NCBI RefSeq assembly: GCF_000422905.1
Contig: NZ_AUGY01000013.1
Location: forward strand, 1 to 64,000
Source of the DNA: Paenibacillus alginolyticus DSM 5050 = NBRC 15375
Lineage (GTDB): Bacteria; Bacillota; Bacilli; Paenibacillales; NBRC-103111
Direction of reading: 5' to 3'
DNA: 64,000 nt
Positions 1-7,389 of the stretch are shown here, one piece after another. Within the stretch, counting starts at the first letter, position 1; each line of letters begins with the position of its first letter. The position numbers were made by a program, and so were the translations under genes. The notes beneath the pieces were generated by a model that was not told where the DNA came from, searched no databases, and saw only the letters and a program-made list of their open reading frames with translations.

Positions 1-293
1 AGGCGTACAACACGCGATTAGAAGCATTCGGCGTTAAAGGCAGCCACTCTCGCAAAGCAACCTGCCTGGATAACGCATGCATCGAATCCTTTTTTTCGCA
101 TCTCAAGTCAGAGAAGTTGTATCTCAAACAGTGTAAATCAGGAACTGAAATTCATCAAGCGGTGGAAGATTATATTTATTTTTATAACTACCAACGGTTT
201 CAAACCAAACTTAAAAAGCGCGCCCCGATTGAATATCGGTGCGCGCTAGCAGCATAGCTTTTTTCATCTGTCTACTTGACAGGGGTAAGACCA
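1..293 (+). mobile_element. Right end of an IS3-family insertion sequence
   Basis: The window opens inside an IS3-type element. It holds the C-terminus of the transposase and then a right terminal inverted repeat at about 268-293, which reads outward as TGGTCTTACCCCTGTCAAG and ends in the CA/TG dinucleotide usual for IS3 ends. The left part lies outside the window, so completeness, group and target duplication cannot be judged. Confidence 0.75.
3..257 (+). CDS. IS3-family transposase OrfB, C-terminal part (5' end outside window)
   Basis: The open frame enters from the left edge and ends at TAG 255-257. The visible 84 residues match the end of an IS3/IS150-type integrase-like DDE transposase. 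They include the segment DNACIESFFSHLKSEKLY, which carries the last catalytic Glu of the DDE triad, then a YNYQRFQTKLKKRAPIEY motif typical of OrfB C-termini. The reading frame is intact as far as seen, and the stop lies just before the terminal inverted repeat, as expected for a complete 3' end. Confidence 0.8.
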   Translation, partial: AYNTRLEAFGVKGSHSRKATCLDNACIESFFSHLKSEKLYLKQCKSGTEIHQAVEDYIYFYNYQRFQTKLKKRAPIEYRCALAA

Positions 294-329
294 CTCTATC
301 TTGTGTACGGCTTTTTTGTTTAAATGGCG

Positions 330-575
330 TTAGGATTCGCGAATGTATTCTCGGTCCCCTGACCTAGGATTGTAATACACGCGATAAGTGAATCCATCCT
401 TTGGATCAATGAACACCTCTGATGTTGAGACAAAGCCGTTTGAAGGCTTACTAGGCGTCGTTGAACCGTTGTTTTTATAGCGTTTGTCATAAATGAGATA
501 GCCCAGAAGAAGGAGAATAATAAAGCCGATGACCCATGTTCCATAGATAAGTAAAATTGGACCGAGTCCACTCAT
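330..575 (-). CDS. Small single-pass membrane protein of unknown function
   Basis: 81 residues. Residues 5-28 form one strongly hydrophobic segment (LLIYGTWVIGFIILLLLGYL), followed by a basic stretch and a polar tail with the phrase DPKDGFTYRVYYNPRSGDREY. No catalytic motif is recognised. The start codon overlaps the stop of the upstream YbjQ-family gene (ATGA-type overlap at 572-575), so the two are probably translated together. The topology is likely a membrane anchor with a soluble C-terminal tail. Function unknown; the coupling suggests a role with the YbjQ protein. Confidence 0.7.
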   Translation of the reverse strand: MSGLGPILLIYGTWVIGFIILLLLGYLIYDKRYKNNGSTTPSKPSNGFVSTSEVFIDPKDGFTYRVYYNPRSGDREYIRES

Positions 576-892
576 AGCCTTCGTGTCCGGACGGCGGTGC
601 CATAAGCGACAATTTCACTCATATTTTGTCCGATGTCACCGCTATCGAAACGCATCATTACGATAGCATCAGCACCCATAGCTGCGGCGTTTTTGACTAA
701 TCGGTCCATGGCTTGCTTGCGTCCGTCTTCTACCATCTGTGTATATTGCGTGACTTCCCCGCCGACAAGTCCCTTTAATGAAGCAAGAATATCGCCGCCA
801 ATCCCTCTTGCTCGAACAACGACCCCAAATGTACTGCCCAATACTTCCGTGACTTCATAGCCTGCGATGTTTTCTGTTGTAGCTACGATCAT
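572..892 (-). CDS. YbjQ/UPF0145 family protein (putative heavy-metal-binding domain)
   Basis: About 106 residues, the usual length of the YbjQ (DUF74) family, which forms pentameric beta/alpha rings. The function of the family is uncertain, although it is often labelled heavy-metal-binding. Diagnostic phrases are TTENIAGYEV near the N-terminus, RARGIGGDILASLKGLVGGE, and AAAMGADAIVMMRFDS in the middle. I chose the ATG at 892 because AGGAGATG lies 8-10 bases upstream, whereas an in-frame ATG at 901 sits inside that binding site. It is first gene of a leftward pair with the small membrane protein. Confidence 0.85.
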   Translation of the reverse strand: MIVATTENIAGYEVTEVLGSTFGVVVRARGIGGDILASLKGLVGGEVTQYTQMVEDGRKQAMDRLVKNAAAMGADAIVMMRFDSGDIGQNMSEIVAYGTAVRTRRL

Positions 893-989
893 GAAGATCA
901 TCTCCTTTTTTTGTAAAATTGACTCTTGCTACTTGATTGAGATTCGATATTATTAACTTAGTACGAAAATGAAAATAGGGGGTTTCACA

Positions 990-1796
990 TTGAGTATGAT
1001 AAAAACAATTGAATTATGGCCCGGAGCATCCAAGATTAGCATAGGTGAAAATAACCAAGGATGCCCGAGTTTGACTTTGTACCCTGTGTCTAAGGAAGGC
1101 CTGAGCTCTGCAATTATAGTATTTCCCGGAGGAGGCTACGGTACGCGTGCTGCTCATGAGGGAGAGCCTATTGCGAAATGGTTAAATGGACTTGGGATTT
1201 CAGCTTTTGTTTTGAATTACCGTGTAGCTCCATACGAACACCCGGTTCCACTCCAAGATGCACAACGGGCAATTCGAACAGTAAGGCATCATGCGGAAGA
1301 ATGGCAGATCGATCCGAACCGCATTGGTATTCTCGGCTTCTCAGCAGGTGGGCATCTGGCTTCTACAGCCGGTACACATTACGATGCAGGGGATCAGGAG
1401 TCCGTCGATCCGATCGAAAGACAAAGCAGTCGTCCCGACGTGATGGTGCTCTGTTACCCCGTGATTACATTCTCCACAGAGTATGGACATGAAGGCTCAA
1501 TGCTTAATTTATTGGGTAAAACACCGGATGAGAAGCTGGTCTCGCTGCTATCCAATGACCAAAAAGTTACAGCGAATACGCCTCCGACGTTTCTCTGGCA
1601 TACAGCTGATGATGCGGCCGTTGCTGTTGAGAACAGTTTGCTATTTGCAGGGGCGCTTAGCCGCCATAAGGTGCCTTTTGATTTGCACGTTTTTGAGAGC
1701 GGGCGTCATGGTATTGGCTTAGCGGATGATCATAGTGAAGCTTACATTTGGACTGAACTTTGTGCGAATTGGCTCAAAAAACAACATTTTGCATGA
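990..1796 (+). CDS. Alpha/beta-hydrolase, acetyl-xylan-esterase-like
   Basis: A cytoplasmic esterase or lipase-like hydrolase of the BD-FAE/AXE type. Features in order: FPGGGYGTR oxyanion-loop motif (about residue 45), GFSAGG nucleophile elbow (Ser near 118), the acid region HTADDAAV, and the catalytic His in ESGRHGIGLA. No signal peptide is visible. The start is uncertain: AGGGGG at 977-981 suits TTG at 990, with ATG 996 as alternative and ATG 969 overlapping the binding site. Its stop overlaps the pxpB start (ATGA), so it belongs to the 5-oxoprolinase operon, although its substrate (possibly an acetylated sugar) is not explained by that context. Confidence 0.8.
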   Translation: MSMIKTIELWPGASKISIGENNQGCPSLTLYPVSKEGLSSAIIVFPGGGYGTRAAHEGEPIAKWLNGLGISAFVLNYRVAPYEHPVPLQDAQRAIRTVRHHAEEWQIDPNRIGILGFSAGGHLASTAGTHYDAGDQESVDPIERQSSRPDVMVLCYPVITFSTEYGHEGSMLNLLGKTPDEKLVSLLSNDQKVTANTPPTFLWHTADDAAVAVENSLLFAGALSRHKVPFDLHVFESGRHGIGLADDHSEAYIWTELCANWLKKQHFA

Positions 1797-2581
1797 CCAA
1801 GCTCTCTTACGAATGCCATATGCTTGGAGATTCCGCTATTGTGATTAAGCTTGGTGCGGACATTCATGTATCCATTCTGAATCGAGTACGTCAGTTAGCA
1901 GCTTACCTAGAGAATAATCGTTTTGAAGGTTTTATCGAAGTCGTATCGGCATATACAACAATCACGATCTATTATGACAGCTTTCAGGTTTACAACCACT
2001 ATTCAGAAAAGGGAACCACCCGTAAAAATGGACGGGCCAGTTGGACGAATACGTTATTACCCTATGATATTGTCTTTTTACATATACAACATCTCTTGGA
2101 TAATTATGAAAATGAAATTGAGGATAATGGCATCGCGCCTGAACGAATCATTGAAATCCCTGTTTGTTATTGTGAAGATTATGGTCCAGATCTTGCAGAT
2201 GTCGCGTCCTATCATCGGGTTAGCAAGGAAGAGATTGTGCGGATGCATACCTCACGGATTTATCCGGTATTTATGATAGGCTTTGCGCCTGGATTTCCTT
2301 ATTTGGGTGGGTTGAATGACAAGTTAGCTACACCAAGGAAATCGGTACCTCGGACGAGGATACCTGTCGGTTCGGTAGGCATTGGCGGCGCTCAAACAGG
2401 CATTTACCCCTTTGAAACGCCGGGCGGCTGGAATTTGATTGGTCGTACCCCGCTGGCTTTATTTCGTCCAGAATCCGATCCGCCATCTCTACTGAAGGTA
2501 GGAGATCAAGTAAGATTTGTAGCCATCACGGCAGAGCAGTTTCAATATGAAAAAGAGAGGAACATGGGAAATGGGCTTTGA
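1793..2581 (+). CDS. pxpB: 5-oxoprolinase subunit B (KipI family)
   Basis: One subunit of the ATP-dependent 5-oxoprolinase PxpABC, which opens pyroglutamate to glutamate in the cytoplasm. The cyclophilin-like KipI motifs are clear: GFAPGFPYLGGL in the middle and then the conserved run around PRTRIPVGSVGIGG and TPGGWNLIGRTPL. The protein has 262 residues, somewhat longer than the usual 220-240, because of an insertion near residues 65-85. The start ATG 1793 overlaps the esterase stop. The gene overlaps pxpC by 11 bases, so translation is coupled. In Bacillus the KipI homologue also inhibits the sporulation kinase KinA; whether this protein does is not shown here. Confidence 0.92.
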   Translation: MTKLSYECHMLGDSAIVIKLGADIHVSILNRVRQLAAYLENNRFEGFIEVVSAYTTITIYYDSFQVYNHYSEKGTTRKNGRASWTNTLLPYDIVFLHIQHLLDNYENEIEDNGIAPERIIEIPVCYCEDYGPDLADVASYHRVSKEEIVRMHTSRIYPVFMIGFAPGFPYLGGLNDKLATPRKSVPRTRIPVGSVGIGGAQTGIYPFETPGGWNLIGRTPLALFRPESDPPSLLKVGDQVRFVAITAEQFQYEKERNMGNGL

Positions 2582-3545
2582 GGTCATCAAGCCAGGGTTA
2601 TTATCAACCTTGCAGGATGAGGGACGGTATGGACAGCGGAAATATGGTATCGTTACTTCAGGCCCCATGGACCTCTTTGCGCATCGAGCAGCCAACATAC
2701 TTGTTGGGAATGATAGGGGCGCAGCTGCGCTAGAAATGACACTGTTAGGACCGAGCATGGTAGCTAATATGGACATGCTTCTATCCTTATGTGGAGCTGA
2801 TATGGAAGCTGATGTGGACGGTGTTCGGGTTCCATTGTGGCGACCCTTTCTGATCCGCAAAGGAGACCAGCTAAATGTGCATTACGCAGTCAAAGGCTGC
2901 AGAGCCTACTTAGCAGTATGTGGCGGTTTCGAGGCCAAACCTGTAATGGGCAGCAGAAGCACCTATTTACGTGCGGGCATAGGCGGTCACCAAGGAAGAG
3001 GACTCCAAGCAGGAGATGATTTGCGGGTAAGACAAGACGTGGTAGGCGATTATCTTCACCATCCAGGGTCTGTGAGTGCTTTTATTCGTCCGGGCTATGA
3101 AGAAAATCCAGTTGTAAGAGTCATACAAGGTAAGGAAGCCGCCCTTTTTACAGACGCAAGCAGACAGAGCTTTCTGGCTCAAAGCTATATCGTTACCGCG
3201 CAATCAGATCGTATGGGTTATCGCTTGGAAGGGAAGAAGCTGGAACTATCTGATGGCGTACCGAGTGAGATGATCTCGGAAGCGGTCGTTCAAGGTACGA
3301 TTCAAGTGCCCCCAAGCGGACAGCCGATCCTGCTGATGGCGGACTGCCAAACAACCGGAGGCTACCCGCGCATCGCGCAGGTCATCACGGCCGATCTTCC
3401 CTTAGCCGCTCAGGTGAAACCAGGCGGAAAGCTTCGTTTCCGGGAGGTCAGCAACAAGGAAGCGCAGGAGCAGAACTTGCTGCAAGCGATGGATTTTCGG
3501 CTGCTTGAGGCTGGGGTTCGGGCTTGGGTGCGGGATCGTGGGTGA
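2571..3545 (+). CDS. pxpC: 5-oxoprolinase subunit C (KipA family)
   Basis: Partner of PxpB in 5-oxoprolinase, about 324 residues and a normal length for KipA/PxpC. It begins with the family signature MGFEVIKPGLLSTLQDEGR and contains SGPMDLFAHRAAN and later GQPILLMADCQTTGGYPRIAQV, the biotin-carboxylase-C-like cyclophilin fold. I prefer ATG 2571 (GAGAGG about 10 bases upstream) over ATG 2547, because the family normally starts just before EVIKPG. The last ~100 bases are noticeably richer in G and C than the start, a trend continued in pxpA. Confidence 0.92.
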   Translation: MGFEVIKPGLLSTLQDEGRYGQRKYGIVTSGPMDLFAHRAANILVGNDRGAAALEMTLLGPSMVANMDMLLSLCGADMEADVDGVRVPLWRPFLIRKGDQLNVHYAVKGCRAYLAVCGGFEAKPVMGSRSTYLRAGIGGHQGRGLQAGDDLRVRQDVVGDYLHHPGSVSAFIRPGYEENPVVRVIQGKEAALFTDASRQSFLAQSYIVTAQSDRMGYRLEGKKLELSDGVPSEMISEAVVQGTIQVPPSGQPILLMADCQTTGGYPRIAQVITADLPLAAQVKPGGKLRFREVSNKEAQEQNLLQAMDFRLLEAGVRAWVRDRG

Positions 3546-3695
3546 GGATTGAGCTGAAGGAATGAAGGAATGAAGTGCTAAAGAGATGAAAGGATGAAGT
3601 GACAAAGAGCTGATTGAATGAAGGAATAAAGTGCAGAGAGCTGAGGAATTGAGGAACTGAGAAACCGTGAACTAAAGTAGGAAAGAAATGAAGAG
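3546..3695 (+). repeat. Purine-rich degenerate repeats between pxpC and pxpA
   Basis: About 150 bases almost pure in A, G and T on the plus strand, built of short GAATGAAG / GAGCTGA words. A longer unit occurs twice: GAATGAAGGAATGAAG.. at 3560-3585 and GAATGAAGGAATAAAG.. at 3616-3640, 56 bases apart. All three frames have stops. The stretch contains many SD-like AAGGA and ATG words but no ORF. Confidence 0.6.
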
Positions 3696-3701
3696 TTGGG
3701 A

Positions 3702-4469
3702 GTGAGGATTCTGCGTATTGACTTGAATTGTGACATGGGCGAAGGCTTCGGCGCTTATCGCCTTGGCCGGGATGAGGAGCTGCTCGACTTCGTCAGCTCC
3801 GCCAACATCGCCTGCGGGTTCCACGCAGGCGATCCCGCAACCATGCGCAGCACTGTGCAGCTGTGCTTGCGCAAAGGCGTTGCGATCGGGGCCCATCCGG
3901 GCCTTCCCGATCTACAGGGCTTCGGCCGGCGCGAGATCGCCATCACGCCGGCGGAGGCTTACGAGCTGACGTTGTATCAGCTCGGGGCGCTGCAGGCGTT
4001 CGTCCACGCCGAAGGCGGACGCCTGCAGCACGTCAAGCCGCATGGCGCGCTCTATCACATGGCTGCGAAGCGCCATGATCTCGCCGCGGCCATTGCGGCT
4101 GCGACCGCCAGCGTCAGCGCGGAGCTGACGCTGTTAGGCCCGCCCGGCAGCGAGCTGCTGCGGGCGGGTGCCGCCGCGGGGCTGCGGACCGCGAGCGAAG
4201 CCTTCGCGGACCGCAGCTACCAGCGGGACGGCACGCTGACGCCCCGCGATCAGCGGGGGGCGCTGCTCTCCAGCGCCGCCGACGCTGCGGCGCAGGTCGT
4301 AAGGCTCGTCCGCGAAGGGAAGGTCCTCTCCCGAGAGGGAGAGGACCTGAGCATGCGCGCGGACACGATCTGCATCCACGGTGATGGTGTACACGCCGTG
4401 GAGTTTGCGCGCGACATCCGCGCTCTGCTGAACAGCAGCGGCATCGCAGTTGTGGCGCTCGGGCAGTAG
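3702..4469 (+). CDS. pxpA: 5-oxoprolinase subunit A (LamB/YcsF family)
   Basis: Third 5-oxoprolinase subunit, about 255 residues, the usual length. Signature motifs are IDLNCDMGEGFGAYRLG at the N-terminus, ANIACGFHAGDP (metal and substrate region), GAHPGLPD, HVKPHGALYHMA, and ICIHGDGVHAVEFA near the end. The start is GTG 3702 (GAAGAG upstream) or TTG 3696; there is no ATG near. Composition is striking: bases 4141-4200 contain 50 G/C of 60, while 1921-1980 in pxpB contain 21 of 60. The protein is nevertheless intact. It is separated from pxpC by the purine-rich repeat and is last in the operon. Confidence 0.92.
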   Translation: MRILRIDLNCDMGEGFGAYRLGRDEELLDFVSSANIACGFHAGDPATMRSTVQLCLRKGVAIGAHPGLPDLQGFGRREIAITPAEAYELTLYQLGALQAFVHAEGGRLQHVKPHGALYHMAAKRHDLAAAIAAATASVSAELTLLGPPGSELLRAGAAAGLRTASEAFADRSYQRDGTLTPRDQRGALLSSAADAAAQVVRLVREGKVLSREGEDLSMRADTICIHGDGVHAVEFARDIRALLNSSGIAVVALGQ

Positions 4470-5113
4470 TCACGATGCCGGCACCGCCGTAATATCCCTA
4501 AGTTCCGAAAAACATGTATTTCCTAGTCAATTTCATAATTCAAAACCCTTGCTACATAAGGACTTATAGCGCATTCAAAAACAGTCACCTACCCAAGATA
4601 TCCATTGGGTGCCAAGATATCTTGTTATTCTCCGTTTAAGTACTACAAATCAGGGCATTTAAGTGGATAATCCTTTTCTGAATTCTGTAATTGGTTTGAA
4701 TGTCAATAGCTTGTACGATTTTTAAGGCGCCTTGTAGGAAAATTCGGCTTTTATTGTGAAATTAGCTCCTTACTTGAACGTTAAAAGTCTCTAGGGACTC
4801 TTATTTTTACAAAATACGCTGGAAATGAAGACATAGCAGTCTCTAAAGAGGCTCTTATCCAACTTCGCATTTCTCCTGAATTGATCAGCCTCTAGTGTTT
4901 GAACTCTCGTTAGTTAAACAGCTCTGAACGGGTGTTGATGGCCGAAAATCATGTAGGAAAGAATCGATTTCATAATAATTTCCACAAGGCTGCTGGCATC
5001 AGGTCGGTGGCTTTTTCTCTTCTACCATTTATTTTGAATGTCCAATCAGGTTGTGGTTCTCGACATAGAATAAGTTGACGCGTAAATTGCTCTGTTGAGA
5101 TGTCATTACTTGA
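4470..5113. other. Intergenic region without recognisable gene
   Basis: About 640 AT-rich bases with stops in all frames. I see only small dyads: CAAGATATCTTG near 4612-4623, AAGGCGCCTT near 4724-4733, and two similar words, AGTCTCTAGGGACTCTTAT (about 4786) and AGTCTCTAAAGAGGCTCTTAT (about 4838). No promoter, RNA gene or transposase remnant could be supported. Confidence 0.5.
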
Positions 5114-5128
5114 ATGGGGGATGCTGCC

Positions 5129-5572
5129 TTGATTCAAATGGACGAGTACATGAAAAGGAAAATAAAAGGGAAGAAATACATTGGGGCTGGGGGAACGAGA
5201 GTTGTATACGATTTAGGTAACGGGTATGTGTTGAAGATAGCAAAATCAAAAAAAGGGATCATATGCAACCAGATGGAAGTAAACCTGTATAAATCATCTT
5301 TGAAATCGATAAAAAAATATCTTGCGCAAATTATTGATTACGACGCGGCATATCGCTGGGTAACCATGAAAAAATATGATAGAAAATTCCCCAATTCTCC
5401 AATATATAGACGAGAACTTAAGAAAATTGTAAAGAAATTTTTGGGCAATGGCATCATTCCATCAAATGGTGTGGGTCAGTATCATAACCCCCATACTCCT
5501 AACCTGCGTTTAAAGCGGAATAATCAGGTCGTGGTCATTGATTATGGGGGATTTAAATATGACCATAAATGA
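5129..5572 (+). CDS. Small protein-kinase-fold protein, possibly catalytically altered
   Basis: 147 residues from TTG 5129 (GGGGG about 7 bases upstream; ATG 5114 is the alternative). It resembles a minimal eukaryote-like/RIO-type kinase: glycine loop GAGGTRVVYDL (about 19-29), VLKIAK with the ATP-binding Lys near 36, a Glu near 50 (NQMEVNLYKS), and VVVIDYGGF with a DYG in place of DFG near 138-140. The catalytic loop position reads NPHTPN where related kinases have D-x-H-x-x-N, so the catalytic Asp appears replaced by Asn near 120. The protein is much shorter than a normal kinase domain and ends just after DYG. Substrate and role unknown; neighbours give no clue. Confidence 0.55.
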   Translation: MIQMDEYMKRKIKGKKYIGAGGTRVVYDLGNGYVLKIAKSKKGIICNQMEVNLYKSSLKSIKKYLAQIIDYDAAYRWVTMKKYDRKFPNSPIYRRELKKIVKKFLGNGIIPSNGVGQYHNPHTPNLRLKRNNQVVVIDYGGFKYDHK

Positions 5573-5585
5573 GAAGGAAAAAATA

Positions 5586-5606
5586 TAAACTGTTTACAGT
5601 TTTTAA
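5586..5606 (+). terminator. Possible terminator after the kinase-like gene
   Basis: Short hairpin AAACTG-TTTA-CAGTTT followed by a T-run, 14 bases after the stop. The stem is AT-rich and weak. Confidence 0.35.
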
Positions 5607-5722
5607 TCAGTTAGAATCACGTTGCTTATTCGCCGCTGAGCGTTTATTCCGGAAATCATCCATATATACCCTTTGTGCACTAGTTCTACGTTATGTGCTG
5701 TCGTAACGCCATACAAGCTTCG

Positions 5723-6682
5723 CTAAGCTACACGTTTCGCTAACAAAAAGCGACCCCTCCAATACGTATTAAAATCGGTAAAAGTAACCCCGGGCTGCCC
5801 GTACGTATTAATGAATCTCCCATTACCCGCATATATCCCCACATGGCCTACAATGCGATTGCTAGCAAACCGCCCAGGTGTGTAAAAGAACATCAGGTCC
5901 CCGGTTTGCAAGTTATTGATGTCTACGGTTTGTCCTACTTGCGCTTGAGAACGTGAAGATCTTGGCAGATCAACGCCGAAATGGGAATACACATACTGGA
6001 CGAAGGAAGAACAGTCAAACGTATGCGTACTATCGTAGGGTCCCGATGAAAAGCTGTACGGCGTTCCTAAAAAGTTCTGGGCATAGCTTATTAAGTTACT
6101 TTTATCTACATTATTTACGGAAAGGCTCTGTATTTGTTCTGTTGAACTTCCAGGCTGCTGTGCAGATGCGTTTTGTTGTTCGGACAACGCATTGTCATTG
6201 ATCGGATTAAAGACAATCTGCGAATTTTGAGCGTTCCAATTTACTGGGGTACCCATCAATGTTGATAACGCCTGTGTTGTCATATAAGGTTTGTGATCGA
6301 ATAATCTCGGAGCCTGCGGAAGTTCAATGGGTTTATCGCCTACTAAAGCTTGAGTTTGATTCAGTTTAACGGAATAAACGGGGTCCGTGGCACCCATTGT
6401 GAAACTCTCGCCCACGTAGTGCAAATCAAAATCTATCGATGCAGAGGTTTCCTCCAGCGGTACCCAGACTAGTCCGTTTGTTTCACTGTAGACCTTAACA
6501 TTGGAAAATGTCGAATTGTCCGATACAAACATGCTGGCACTCTGGCCGGCTTGGGCAGGAGTAGTCGTAGGCGCTCCGATGTTTTTGGTTTGTTTAGTTG
6601 TACAACCTCCACCCATGAAGATTATAGTGATACAAAGGGTGGCTAAAACAACCTGCCATTGCGTTTTCTTTTGAAGCATCAT
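5723..6682 (-). CDS. NlpC/P60 endopeptidase lipoprotein with copper-amine-oxidase-like stalk
   Basis: Exported cell-wall hydrolase of about 319 residues. A signal sequence ends in the lipobox MGGGC (Cys near 27), followed by a Thr/Ala/Gln linker. A middle domain (about 85-170; VYSVKLNQTQALVGDKPIEL, ALSTLMGTPVNWNAQNSQIVF) looks like the stalk domain common in Paenibacillus surface proteins. The C-terminal NlpC/P60 domain carries the catalytic Cys in FDCSSFVQYVY, the His in VGHVGIYAG, and an Asn in FINTYG. It probably cleaves gamma-D-Glu-diaminopimelate bonds in peptidoglycan. ATG 6682 is chosen: AAAGGGG lies 8 bases upstream, and a TTG 6 bases earlier is too close. Confidence 0.88.
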   Translation of the reverse strand: MMLQKKTQWQVVLATLCITIIFMGGGCTTKQTKNIGAPTTTPAQAGQSASMFVSDNSTFSNVKVYSETNGLVWVPLEETSASIDFDLHYVGESFTMGATDPVYSVKLNQTQALVGDKPIELPQAPRLFDHKPYMTTQALSTLMGTPVNWNAQNSQIVFNPINDNALSEQQNASAQQPGSSTEQIQSLSVNNVDKSNLISYAQNFLGTPYSFSSGPYDSTHTFDCSSFVQYVYSHFGVDLPRSSRSQAQVGQTVDINNLQTGDLMFFYTPGRFASNRIVGHVGIYAGNGRFINTYGQPGVTFTDFNTYWRGRFLLAKRVA

Positions 6683-6805
6683 AAACAAAACCCCTTTACC
6701 AAGTTGTTATGGGTTAGGTTTTGTCAGGAAAAAATAATTATGCATGAAATAGACCGAAGGCGGAATGTTATAACTAGGAGAAAACGAATATAACCATTCT
6801 TTCAC

Positions 6806-6835
6806 TTGAGAACAAGTTGGAAATATGAGTAAATA
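6806..6835 (+). promoter_or_regulatory. Putative sigma-A promoter of first micro-unit
   Basis: TTGAGA (6806-6811), 18-base spacer, TAAATA (6830-6835). It precedes a GC-rich dyad (GCCGGCCGGC, 6844-6853) and the 11-residue microORF. Moderate match only. Confidence 0.4.
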
Positions 6836-6880
6836 TAGAGGTAGCCGGCCGGCTAATTACTTCGGAAAGGAGTGATCAAG

Positions 6881-6916
6881 GTGATTACAACAAAAACAGA
6901 GGTGGTCTCTGCGTAA
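6881..6916 (+). CDS. MicroORF 1, 11-residue peptide
   Basis: GTG start with a strong AAAGGAG 8 bases upstream. It encodes MITTKTEVVSA and a TAA stop, and the stop sits inside the hairpin CTCTGC-GTAA-GCAGAG (6907-6922). A terminator-like hairpin follows at 6937. The close packing of promoter, ribosome binding site, tiny frame and terminator suggests a translated leader or a small peptide gene. Coding status is inferred only from the binding site. Confidence 0.4.
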   Translation: MITTKTEVVSA

Positions 6917-6936
6917 GCAGAGTCCATCGTTCCAAA

Positions 6937-6968
6937 CGGGGGTCGCTAGGCCCCCGCATATTTTTCCT
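6937..6968 (+). terminator. Intrinsic terminator-like hairpin after microORF 1
   Basis: Stem CGGGGG / CCCCCG (6937-6942, 6951-6956) with an 8-base loop, then a short T-tract (ATTTTTCC). Confidence 0.5.
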
Positions 6969-6975
6969 TAATGAG

Positions 6976-7004
6976 TAGACAGCGAGATGCTTTTTACATA
7001 TAAT
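6976..7004 (+). promoter_or_regulatory. Sigma-A-type promoter of second micro-unit
   Basis: TAGACA (6976-6981), exactly 17 bases, TATAAT (6999-7004). The transcript leader would contain a GGAGAG/CTCTCC hairpin (about 7039-7056) before microORF 2. Confidence 0.55.
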
Positions 7005-7103
7005 GAGAATGTGAACACAAAGTGAACACCATTAAATAGGAGAGACTTTGCTCTCCAACCCAAATCCCTAAATTAAACTATAAGGTGAAAGGAGTGCTTT
7101 TTA

Positions 7104-7163
7104 ATGAACACAATGACAGTAGCGATGAATGTTGCGGCCGCCGCAGAGGTACTCGTCTCCTAA
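7104..7163 (+). CDS. MicroORF 2, 19-residue peptide
   Basis: ATG preceded by GAAAGGAGTG, a near-perfect ribosome binding site. It encodes MNTMTVAMNVAAAAEVLVS and TAA. The C-terminal EVLVS resembles the EVVSA end of microORF 1. A TTGTAT/ATACAA dyad (about 7196-7216) and a clear terminator follow. It could be a leader peptide controlling the downstream CD3324-family gene, or a small secreted or regulatory peptide. No family is recognised. Confidence 0.45.
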   Translation: MNTMTVAMNVAAAAEVLVS

Positions 7164-7224
7164 CTGAATATCATTCGTGGAATAACCGTTCACCTGAATT
7201 GTATAATTGCATACAACCGACAGG

Positions 7225-7248
7225 CACGATTATGATCGTGTTTTTTTT
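7225..7248 (+). terminator. Intrinsic terminator after microORF 2
   Basis: Perfect stem CACGAT-TATG-ATCGTG followed by eight Ts, a strong rho-independent terminator lying between microORF 2 and the CD3324-family gene. Confidence 0.75.
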
Positions 7249-7284
7249 ATTCCATTTTTGAGAATGGTAGGAGGTTAAGGGGCG

Positions 7285-7389
7285 ATGAAGATACTCTCTG
7301 CAAATCAGACAAAGTTTAACTTTGCTCGACAATTTGAGGAGGTTTTCATCTATGAGTTACAAGAACGGGAAAGACGTTCTTCCCCCTAA
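7285..7389 (+). CDS. Possible 34-residue ORF overlapping the next gene
   Basis: ATG 7285 lies after GGAGGTTAAGGGG and opens a 34-codon frame (begins MKILSANQTKF, ends RERRSSP) that stops at 7389, 37 bases inside the CD3324-family gene in another frame. It may only be a translated leader that delivers ribosomes to the GAGGAGG site at 7334-7342. No homology is recognised. Confidence 0.3.
   Translation: MKILSANQTKFNFARQFEEVFIYELQERERRSSP

Noticed and set aside
4114..4473. Leftward 119-codon frame opposite pxpA
   Set aside because: Arg-rich shadow frame produced by the high GC of pxpA; no binding site, and the forward protein is clearly a family member.
4470..5113. Possible degraded transposase or regulatory RNA
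   Set aside because: Short peptide fragments and small palindromes are visible, but nothing could be aligned to a known family by eye; left as an unassigned gap.
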